From the NCBI GenBank assembly GCA_025200525.1, contig CM045770.1:136800200-136864199 (forward strand): a DNA stretch of 64,000 nucleotides, given 5' to 3'. The stretch comes from Camellia lanceoleosa (lineage: Eukaryota > Streptophyta > Magnoliopsida > Ericales > Theaceae). Below the pieces are notes generated by a model that was not told the origin of the DNA, did no database searches, and was given only the letters and a program-made list of their open reading frames with translations. Made by a program: the position numbers and the translations under genes. Shown one piece after another: positions 37,701-48,900 of the stretch. The first letter of the stretch is position 1; each line of letters begins with the position of its first letter.

Positions 37701-40700
37701 AACAATGTGTGATTGGCCTGACTTTGTTTGAAGCCATATTTAAACATAGCCTGAGTGAATCTCTCAAACCAAGCCCTTGGAGACTGTTTGAGACCATATA
37801 ATGACTTCCGAAGCTTGCATACTTTGCCTTCCGTCTGATGATCCTCAAAACTAGGAGGAATGTCCATATATACCTCTTCTTCGAGGTCACCATGGAGAAA
37901 GGAATTCTTGACATCAAACTGATAAAGCGGCCAATCAAGATTAGCTGCTAGAGAGAGAAGTACTCTGACTGAATTCATCTTAGCCACGGGTGCGAAGGTC
38001 TCCTGATAATCAATGCCATATGTCTGAGTAAACCCTTTTGCCACAAGTCTTGCCTTGTAACGCTCAATAGACCCATCTGCTTTGTGTTTCACAGTATATA
38101 CCCATTTACATCCCACAGGTTGTTTGCCCGTAGGTAACTTAGTCAATTCCCAAGTGCCATTCTTCCGAAGTGCTTTCATTTCCTCAATCATGGCTAGTTT
38201 CCACTCAGAGGTAGCAAGAGCATCCTGAAAATGGTTAGGAATGTTAACAGAAGAAATATTGGACACAAACGCTCTATATGAGGATGACAAATGAGAGTAT
38301 GACACAAACTGTGAGATAGGATGTTGAGTACAAGATCTTACACCCTTCCTCTTGGCAATAGGAACATCAAGATCAATGGATTCAAGAGTTTCAAAGTTAC
38401 CTAGATGCTCATCAAAAGCAGGAGATGGCAGTGGAGTAGCAGAAGTGGTCCCTTGTATCCAGTGTTGTCTGTCTATGTCCCGGACATAAACATGCCCGAC
38501 CTTATCCTTGGTGACAATGGGTTTTATAGTCTCAGTAGAAGAGGGTGGTGCACGAACAACTGGTTCCACCATAGGGAGCACAGTAGAAGAGGGTGGTGTA
38601 AGAGCAATTGGGCCCACCATAGGAAGCACAGGACTCACTTCACATCAAGGCTCCCCCGGAAATGAGGACGGTGACACCGGAGAGGACAAGAAATAGGACT
38701 GGGACTCAAAGAAAGTAACATCCATGGATACAAACCACTTACGAGAAGAAGGGTGGTAACATTTATACCCCTTTTGAGTAGGAGAGTAACCAAGGAAAAC
38801 ACACTTGAGAGACCGAGGGTCCAACGTACCACGAGAGGGAGAGTGATTATGAACAAAACAGACACAACCAAAAATTTTGGGGGGAATAGAAAACAAGGAC
38901 TGAGAACCTAGGAGGACGTGAAGAGGAGCCTGGTTTTGCAAGACCTGGGTAGGGAGACGATTAATAAGATGGGCAGCGATGAGAACAGCGTCGCCCCAAT
39001 AGGGCCGAGGCACATTCATAGAAAAACACATGCACCGAGCCATGTCAAGAAGATGCCGATTCTTGCGTTCCGCCACCCTATTTTGTTGAGGGGTATTGGT
39101 GCAAGAGGTCTGATGGATAATGCCATGAGTAGAGAAATATTGTCCTAACCCAGAATCTATGTATTCCTCGCCATTATCAGAACGAAAGAGTTTGACAGTG
39201 GCCCCAAACTGAGTACAAACCATCTTATGAAAAGTGCGAAACACAGAGAAAACCTCACTCTTATCTTTCATCAGATACACCCAAGTAGTACGAGAAAAAT
39301 CATCAATAAATGTAACAAACCATCGATGACCTTTCACAGACATGACACGAGAGGGACCTCAAACATCAGAATGTATTAAGGAAAAAAGAACTAAACTTTT
39401 ATTCAAAATGGGAGTAAAAGAAGCTCTGTGCTATTTTCCGAGTTGACAAGACTCACAAAGAAAGTCAGACACATGATGATTGGCGAAACCAGAAGGAAAT
39501 AAATGCTTAAGTAAATGAAATGAAGGATGCCTAAGACGCCGATGCCACAGCCATAAATCAGCGGGAGTAGTAGAAGATGTGGTGGAAGAATAAGCAAGTT
39601 TGTCCGGTTGATCTAGGAAGTAGAGACCATTTTCTGCACTACCACTGCCAATCGTTCTCCTTGTGACAAGGTCCTGAAAAAGACAATGATTAGGAAAAAA
39701 CGTCACACTACAATTCAAATCCTGGGTGAGATGACTCAAGGATAACAGATTAACAGAAAAATTGGGAACATGGAGAACAAAAGACAGATGTATGGTAGAA
39801 GTGACGTGGACTAAACCTTTTCCAGAAATGAAAGAAACAGTACCATCGGCAATCCTAACTTTGTCCTGACCTGAAGAGGGCTTATAGACAGAGAAAAGAT
39901 CAGAGGAGCCAGACATATGATTTGAGGCACCAGAATCAATGATCCAAGGCAAAGACTTATGACATAGGAAAGCACAAGGAGAAGAGGCTAAGTTACCTGA
40001 GCGGGCAAAGGACGAGGAAGCTGCACTGAGAGCAGGAGAAGACCGGCGGTCCAACAATTGGCGCAAAGCATCCTTCATCTCAGTATCAAAAGTTTGGCTA
40101 ACAGAAGCAGAATTAGAATCAAGTGGATCAACGGCACTAGTCTGATGAGCCCGGGAATAGGAACCACGTCCTCTAGATTGGCCTGCCGACCGCCTCGAGA
40201 ACCAGACCAATCACCTTGACCCCCGGATGGAGTCCCATGAAGCTTCCAACACGTCTCATGAGTGTGCCGCGGTTTCTTGCAGTAATCACAGAATACAGAC
40301 TCCTTAGCAGCAGACGGAGGGATGAGAGGCAGGCTGAGGCCATCTCGAGTGAAGCGGTAAAAGAAGGCGAGCGGTCGAGAGAGACGAGGACATCATAGTA
40401 GACCGGCGACTCTCCTCATTCTGTACATAGGCAAATGCCTCCTGAAGTGAAGGAAGAGTGTCCATACCCAGAACTCGACCCCGAACTGGATCATACTCTA
40501 CATTTAGGCCGGCCAGAAATTTAAAGACCCGTTCTCGTGCGAGGAACTTCTTGTACCTGGCAGAATCAGCAGGGCAAACGGGCTTATAGTCTTCTAGGTG
40601 TTCAAGGCGTTTCCATCCGTTGGTGAGGTAGGTGAAATATTGCAGGACAGTCTGCTCTCCCTGAATTGAGCTCTTAATAGAGCGGCGCAACTCAAATGCC

Positions 40701-43700
40701 TGTGAAAAATTCCCTTTGCGGGAATAGGTGACAGCCATAGCATCCCAAACTTCTTGGGCAGTCTCCATAGACAAGTAGCCCTCACCAAGTTCTGGAACCA
40801 TTGAATGGATAAGCCAACCCATAATCAAAGAGTTGTTAATCTCCCATTGGTCATAACCTGAGTCAGTGGTACTAGGTGCTTGTATCCTGCCATCAACATA
40901 TCCCATCTTCCCTCTGCTCTTCAAAAACATAGTCAAACTTTGAGACCATGTTAGGTAGTTCTGACCATTAAATAGAGAGGTGGTGATTTTCATACTAGGG
41001 TTGGGGTTCTCAGTCATGGTAGTAGGTATAATGGAACTCTCACTCTTTGGTGTTTCAGAAGGGGACACACTGGAGGAATCTGTCATAGATACAATACTAC
41101 CAAACCCGCAACAAAACTAGTGGCAATCACAAACCCGGAAGGTGGTGGTGAAAGAACAGGTACAATGACCACTATAAGAGCATAACCACTATAAGATCAT
41201 AACAAAATTAAGAAATCATTTTTTTTTTCTTTTTGTGTTCTTTTTTTTTTTTTTTAGATATATATATTTACTGATTTATATATATATATATGTTTACTGA
41301 TTTATATATATATATATTTATTGATACACATATTTACATATATATTTACTTATACGAGTACGGTAGTAACAAGTTAGGTCATACTAGAGACGAGCGACTG
41401 CGAAGAGCGATGAAGACGGCGACTGTGGAGATCGATGAAGACGGCGAAGATGAAAGGCGAAACTGACGAGCGGCGAGGAGATCGATGAAGAGCGGCAATG
41501 ACGGCGACTGAGGCGGAAGACGAAGACGAAGCAGAGCATCCACCGAGGTAAGTTTTGAACCCTAGAGTGAGGGTGTGCCGAAACCCTAGAGCAGAAGCTC
41601 TGATACCATGAAGCTTTGATTAACCAGCTTAGGGTATGATATAAAATCATCCCTTATTTATAGATGAAATTAGGGTTTACAAGAGAGACAAGATAGGCCC
41701 CTGAGGGCATAGAATAATACAACCCCTAGTCTAATGCAACTTTCGGTGAATAAAAAATGCAACACTTTCGGCTAATATATTATATGCTAACAGCGCGTGC
41801 TGAATGGTTTTGCAGTCGATCATCCTATCTTCTTATCTTCAATTGTCAGTAAAGTGGGACAGTTGGAAAGTGTGTAAATAAGGGAATCTGCTTTTGCCAA
41901 AAGTTAGTTGGCAGGTTGTTGAGCTGGAAATTCGCACCGAAAGTTGGTTGTCGTTTTGTGAAGCTATAAAGTTGGTGAGCTGGAATGGTAGGCAGAGATT
42001 GACGGGAAGGACAAAGGCATCATGGAACTTTGCCTTTGCCTTTACTCTTATCTTGAATAAGTTTGTCTGCAATCATTTCAGTAACTGAATCCCAAAAATC
42101 TCCGAAATTCGGTTCATTGTCGGTCGGGTCTTCGCTCAGGTCCTGAGACTCACCTGCAAGGACTGTAAACTCATTGCCATCTTCGTAAGGATCGGTATGA
42201 ACTCTATCATCCTCACTCTGAGTGCTGGACGTTGACTTCATGCTGGAATCTTTAGTGGTCATGGACTGAAGAAACTGATGTTTCATATAATCCATGCTTT
42301 TGATGATGAGTTCGGTTTCGGATAAGTTTGGAAATTGTTTTCTGAGCTCTTGTTGGATCTGGATAAAAGGATTGACTGGAGCTTTTGGAATAAGTTTTGG
42401 AGAAGCATCCCAACAAGCTTGAGTGTGATCCTTTATTTTCTGGAGCAATTCCTGCTTTGGCTTAGGATCATCAATTTTAATCCACCATTTATAAAAGAAA
42501 ATTCTTTTTAATCGTGGAACTTTATTCTGGAAATCACATTTGAAATCCCACTTCCATATCCATGGAATTCCAAATCTAATAACAAAATGAACAAGACATT
42601 TTGACATAGATATGTCCTTATTTGCTGGAATTTTACTGAAAGCTACTTGCCATTCATTGAATGCAAGTCTAACATGTTCTGGAAATGCATCAAGCTGGAG
42701 CCCAAATGTATCCCACCAAATGAGAAACCAGGAGGGGAGATCATTTTTTAAAACATTGGGAAGGACGCGAAAGAACCAAGAATGGCTGCGAGGGGGATTC
42801 ATATAGTAAAAAGCCTGGGTGAAGGCATCGATATAATCCCAGTAACTATATCTGGATTCTTTGGAACGAATGTCAAGAGTTCTGGTAACATGGGGATGAA
42901 TACCCCAAGCCTGAATAGGCAGAAGATTCTGTATAGTAGCTTTACTGTAATTTATAGGACTAGTAGTCCTATTTGGATCGGCTAATGTATGCTGGAATTG
43001 TACTGATGCAAGTTCGGTAAGAATCTGCTCGTACACATATCTGTATTGATCAAAATGCGGAGGAGCATTTTGAGTGGCGAGATAGCGACGCTTAATCTCC
43101 CACGGATCTACCATCCATTGAATATCTGTAGAATCAATATAGAGGACAGTTTCCTCTGTGATCGTATTCTGGAAGTAAGATGCTTCTGGAGTAAGCAGGA
43201 CATCTTTAGCAGTTTTGCTAGAAGATTCCCCTTTATTACTGGATTGGCCAAATAATGGCGGAAATTCTGTATGATAAGGGTTGGAACCCCTGCCACGGCC
43301 ACGCCGACCGGGGCCACGACCTCTACTGGTCATTACTGGATTTTTGCAAATATTCACGAGTTAGAAAATCTGGAAGAGAATTATTTTCTCCTTTAATATA
43401 TTCAATATCAAAATCAAAGACGGAAAGTGTAGATTGCCAGGCTGCAAAAATCTGGCGTTGGGCTAGGTTAGCAACATCTTTTTTAAAGATTTACTTAGCA
43501 GCAGAACAATCAACTCTGATTAAAAAATGTTGATTTAATAAATCATCCTGGAATTTTAAAACACATTTGATTATGGCTAAACATTCTTTTTTAACTGTCG
43601 GATATCTTTTTGCTGCATCATGCCAAATACCAGAGTGAAAACGTAAAAGTTCTTCTTTGTTAGTATTTGGATTAAATTGTTTTAGTATGCCACCAAATCC

Positions 43701-45896
43701 TAAGTCTAAGGCATCAGTTTCAACAATCTTCTTCCATTCTGGATGAGGTAAAGATAAACATGGAAGAGTTTGAACTTTAGATTTAATTTTCTTAACAGCG
43801 GCGGTATGTTCTGGACCCCAAATAGGAGGGTTTTTACGAAGGCGACTGTAAAGAACTGCTGCATCAGTGGCAAGATTAGGGTAATAATCATGAATATAAT
43901 TTAAACTACCCAAAAATCTCTGTAATTGAGTCTTATCCTTGATTGCATCTGGAAATTTGGAAGCAAATTCCATACTTCGATTTATAGGAATAATAGTACA
44001 ATTATGGATATTATGTCCTAAAAATCTAACAGTTGTCTGAAAAAGCTGCATTTTTGGAGCAGAAACAACAAGACCATTTCTGGAAATAACATGCTTAAAA
44101 ATATTAAGATGTTTCATGTGCTGATCTATTGAAGATGAAAATATAAGAACATCATCAATATAGCATATAGCAAATTCTGTCCAAGGATTAAAAATATCAT
44201 TCATAATATGCTGAAATTCTGAGGGTGCATTTTTCAGACCAAATGGCATTACATTCCATTCAACATGTCCAAAGGGTACTGTAAAAGCAGTTTTATAACG
44301 ATCATTTTCAGCAATTTGAACTTGCCAATAACCTGACTTCATATCAAATTTAGAAAATATCACTGCATCCTGTAAACGATCTAAAAGATCTTTTTTATTA
44401 GGAACTGGATACCTAATCCACTGTAAGGCTTCATTAAGAGGTTTATAATTAATGACTAATCTAGGAACTCCTCTTTCAATTTCTGCATTTTTATTAACAT
44501 AGAAAGCAGTACAACTCCAAGGAGATCTACTCGATCTAATTAATTTTTTATGGAGGAGAGTATTTATTTCATTCTTACATAATTCCATATATTCTTTTTT
44601 CATTTGACTGGGACGAGCCTTGGTTGGAATTTTCTTTTCATCAAAGGTTGGCTCGTAAGGCAATGAAACAATATGTTTTTTGCGATCCCAAAAGGCATTA
44701 GGCACATCACTGCAAATTTCTTCCTGAAATTCTTTTTCAAGCAATTTGATTTTTTGCTGAAAAGATGTTTGCTGTAATCTTTGTTCTGTAGTTAAAAAAC
44801 TAACTTCTTTTTGGAGAAAATTAATTTGATTTTGTTTTAAAGAAACTAAATCAGTAATTTGATGTAATTCTTTTGTGTGTGGTGAAGTAATAAACTCAAA
44901 GATAATCTTTTGATTATCAAGGGTTGTATGGATGCCAATAGTATCAATTTTGGTAATAGGCATCAGAAGATTCAGAAAAGGAGTACCAAGAATTATGTTT
45001 TGTGCCATATTTTTAATAAGAACAAAAGATGTTTTTAAACAGAACCCTTGATTACAAATTAATACTTCTGGAAGTTTGTAATCAATATACAAACTATTAC
45101 CACTTGCACTAGTTAGTGATTGGATGGTTTTCTGAAAATACTTGGTTGGAACCAAACCTTCCTGTATACAATTCATATCTGCACCACTGTCAACCAAAGC
45201 AATAGCATCTCGCATAATGAAATCTGGTTGAATCATAAAAGTGATGCGAATATACCATTTCTGAAATGTTATCCTGTTTAATAACATGAGATAATCTGGA
45301 TCGGATTGTTCTTCATTTTTCCCTTTTTCTTTATTCTGTAATTTAGTATTAATTCTTTTAATTTCAAAATTAATAGCTATATTAGAAGTCTGTAAATGTT
45401 TTATTTCTACTTTCAACGCATCAATTTCCATTTTTAATTCTTGAACAGTAGAAGTCTTTTCATTAGTGGGTGTCTGCATTTGATTAAAAACTTCTTTCAT
45501 GTTATAATGCTCGGTGGAAGAATTTCTTCTTTCTTACGCTTATAACACATTTCAAGAAATTTTAATTTAATAGCGAGGATCTTTTATTTCATCGGCCAAT
45601 ATCTAAAAGATTTTGCTCTGAATCGATTAGGACTTTTACGTAGCGTAAGTGGATTGTGAGGCGTTAGCCTTTTACCTTATGTTGAGAAGTAGAATTGGAA
45701 GTCATTAATTGGTCTAGAATATTAGCAATTGCTAAATATTTTTAGTTTCTAAATTTGAGTAATAGTCTTTATAGAATTAGGAGAGCCTTTAGCCTATAAA
45801 TATGTATGTAATTTCAATGATTCAGGAGAAGAGTTATTATTTTGAAAATTTGAGATTGAATTTGTGTGATTGGCCTATTCCTTGTGAGGGTGAAAC

Positions 45897-45929
<33 letters not shown>

Positions 45930-48900
45930 GCAAGATTATTGTTCACGTCATTGTTCATGGTGCTTAGAACAACCACTCGATAGCCCCTAAACACTTGTGT
46001 TTTCATTCTCAAAACCCTACATTTTTACAAACCCTTAAACTGCTATTTTTTAAAAAACTATTGCAACCGCAAAATCTCACCAAATCTAGCCCTATAAGTC
46101 TATTATTGCTGTTGCCAGTATACTTAAACCGGGCTACTTGTAGGAAAGTAATCCGTACTCGTCCTACATCATTTTGGTATCAGTGCTTCAAGATCTTACC
46201 TTGTTCCTTACCAATCTTTTGATGAAATTTCTTTCTTTATTACAATGTTGACAAGCATTGAATTAAATTGGAAGTTTAAAGCCTTGTCAACAAAGTATAG
46301 AGCTACTAAGAAAGATTTTATGATATCAAAGGAGGATTTTGCGATCACTCAGGAGGATGTTGTAACAATAAAGAGTGATGTGCATACTATCCAGACAACT
46401 TTGAATGAGTTGAAAGCTTCCATGGAAATGTTGTTGGCTGTTGTTTTAGAGAAGACTAATATCCAAGAGCAAAAGGATGATAGTGTTGAAGATTTTGAAG
46501 AAATTATGAAAAAGCAAGATGAAGAGGTTGCCAATATTGAAGAAACGAAGGCGAAAATTAATTTGCTTACTAAAGAAAGCATGAAAGATCATCATGATCA
46601 TGGTTCTAAAGCCAAGAAAGCCAAAGAAAATGATAAGCATGCCACTGAACTTTCTGTTCTTCACAAGAAAAATAAAGTTCACATTGAGTTTATTATTCCT
46701 AATAAATTCGATGTGGTCAATTGAGTGATGACAACATTAAACTTTTTGATTTTCTCATCGTTCGTTCAAAACAATCAATTTGAATGGTTGCAAGTACAAG
46801 ATTCCATAATCCTTATACTTCAACCTTATAGAACTCGAGGACGAGTTTTTTCAAATGCAGGGGAGAATGATGAAGATCATGGAAAGAAAAAAAAGAGCAA
46901 ATTTAGGATTTCATATTAAGCACATTTAGGACATCAAGAATTAAGGATTTGGAATAATTTTAAGTCTTTATGTCATTATAGTAGGTTTTAGTAATTAAGG
47001 GTATAATGTTAATTCTAATAATTATTGGACATGGATTGTAGGGGTCGCCCATGGGTTTTATTTTGGGTCAAGTTATTAAATGGGTCATTATATGTGTTTT
47101 GTTATATCTAGAATAATCTTAGTGGTCAAAAGTTCAAGTTTCCTATTTTGATATTGAAGTAGAATTAGAAGTCATTAAATTTTCCTATTATGATTGAAGT
47201 AGAGTTGGAAGTCAATAGTTGGTCTAGAATATTAGTAGTTGTTCAATATTTTTAGTTTCTAAATTTGAGTAATAGTCCTTACAGAATTAGGAGAGTGTTT
47301 ACTCTATAAATATATGTGTAATCTTAATGATTCACGAGAAGAGTTATTATTATGAAAATCTGAAATTGTGTTTGTGGGTGTTTGGGAAGTGGGTTTTTAT
47401 GTAGGTTTTTTTAGTTGTAGGATATTATTGGAGAGAAAAAAAATTGTGTTTGGGAAGATAGTTGGGTTTTTTTGTGGTTGGATGTAATGTTTGTGAGAGA
47501 AAAAGTGAAATGATTATGAGGTTGGATGTGATATTTTGTTTGGATGTGTTTTTTTTTTGTTTTGCAAAAAGTGTCTTTTTGTGAAAAAATAAAAAAAAAT
47601 CCAACTCCCAAACTTCCCAAACGCCACCTTTGTGTGATTGGCCTATCCCTTGTGAGAGTGAAACACCTCTCTCTCTCTCTCTCTCCCCAGCAAGATTAAT
47701 GTTCATGTCATTGTTCACGATGCTCGGAACAGCCACCGGACAGCCCCTAAACACTTGTGTTTCATTCCCAAAACCCTACCCTTTTTAAATATTTTTACAG
47801 CCACAAAATCTCATCAAATCCAGCCTACAAGTCTATTATTGCTGCTGCTAGTATATTTAAACCGGACTCATTACTTGTAGGAAAGTAATCCCAACTTGTC
47901 CTACATCAAGTGGGTCATGCATAGTTCCATAGCAAACTCTACTATTTTGGAACATATTTGTTTGGTGCATGTCTAACTAGATATGTTGGACACATATCCC
48001 ATACCCTAACTCAAGTGTCTAGTGTCCGACACGGGTAGTTCACAAATTTAGAAAGTCCATGTAACATAGATGCAAGCTATGAAGCATAGACACCTATTTG
48101 GAGGTCACATACCGATGTTCGACACATGTCAGACACACTCGGAGACATGTTGGACAAGTTGGGACACATTGGGGACATGTTGGGAAACACTGAGGACATT
48201 CTGCGACACATTTGGGACCCTTTTTTAGTTTTTATTTTTATTTTTTTAATCAAAATAGCATACTGAGGTTGATGAATTTGATGAGAATAAATATTTGGCA
48301 TAACATAAATATATAATATTAAAAAATGACATAATAATTATATAAAATTGTATGCTTTGTACGTGTCCCCAACGTTTCGTGTCATACATTTTTAAAAATT
48401 TACATGTTCACGTGTCTTTATCATGTCACGTGTCCATGCTTCTTAGGATGCAAGGATGAAGTTTTAAGTCCTTGTTTATTCCATACTACATTAGAAATTG
48501 GGAAAGTTACTCCTGCAGAAACTGTTTTACCTCAGTTCCATACTGGTCAGATAAACAGAGACCCATTCACCACTACATGAGGTCAACTCAATTTTGAGCT
48601 TGATTGCTAAACATGTGGACACGAAACAGAAGTTACAGCATGATTGTTGAATATGCAAAAGTTTTAAATGAATTTTTCAAGTTAATATCTACAAAAAAAA
48701 TAAAATGGACAAATAAGCAAACATTTTTCCATGACTTGGTATAGTAAGATTATCAAATTTGGGCCTTGAAGTTTTTCAGTTTTCCCAACAATAGAAAGGC
48801 TTCAGGAGGAGCTCTGATTTCCGTTGTTGTTGTGCTGCCGTAAAAAGGGGCCATTTGCTAGTAAACTTGTCAGAGCTAAATAAGCTCAAATTGGGACCTT

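Larger units (their letters stand above)
36603..41792 (-). mobile_element. Young copia element inside the viral promoter, 5.2 kb
   Basis: Both LTRs are 184 bp (36603-36786 and 41609-41792), start TGAAGCTTTG and end ATGCTAACA, and differ at only two positions. Flanks are GCGTG (36598-36602) and GCGCG (41793-41797), a 4/5 target duplication. On the minus strand the order is LTR, PBS, leader, gag, protease, integrase, RT, RNase H, PPT, LTR. Despite the near-identical LTRs the coding region has several stops and frameshifts, so it probably moved in trans or decayed rapidly. Confidence 0.92.
35457..45640 (-). mobile_element. Endogenous florendovirus-like pararetrovirus (Caulimoviridae), rearranged
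   Basis: On the minus strand, in viral order: protease-RT-RNase H (45500-43323), a second ORF (43333-42020), an intergenic promoter region split by a copia element (36603-41792), a TATA box (36561), a leader, a tRNA-Met PBS (35928-35939), and the N-terminal part of a movement protein (35876-35457). This is a permuted linear piece of a circular genome. The rest of the movement protein and the coat protein are missing. The two-ORF layout and the separate ORF after RNase H fit endogenous florendoviruses. At 45625-45682 a short plus-strand copy of the leader lies head-to-head with the rest. It has stops and breaks and cannot be a complete virus. Confidence 0.8.
33583..47908 (+). mobile_element. 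Internally deleted gypsy element with 5' LTR split by nested insertions
   Basis: The 3' LTR (46868-47908) starts TGATGAAGATCATGG and ends CCTACATCA. The same start, with four differences over 58 bases, is found at 33583-33640, and the same LTR end is at 45683-46171 next to a PBS (TGGTATCAGTGC, 46175). Only a gag-like fragment lies between PBS and PPT. The 12 kb separating the 5' LTR pieces hold a Helitron, an inverted LTR piece, a viral copy and a copia element. The flanks AGGAG and AGTGG are not a convincing target duplication. Confidence 0.7.

Noticed and set aside
33583..47908. AGGAG/AGTGG as a target duplication of the gypsy element
   Set aside because: Only three of five bases agree, which is expected by chance, so no target duplication is claimed.
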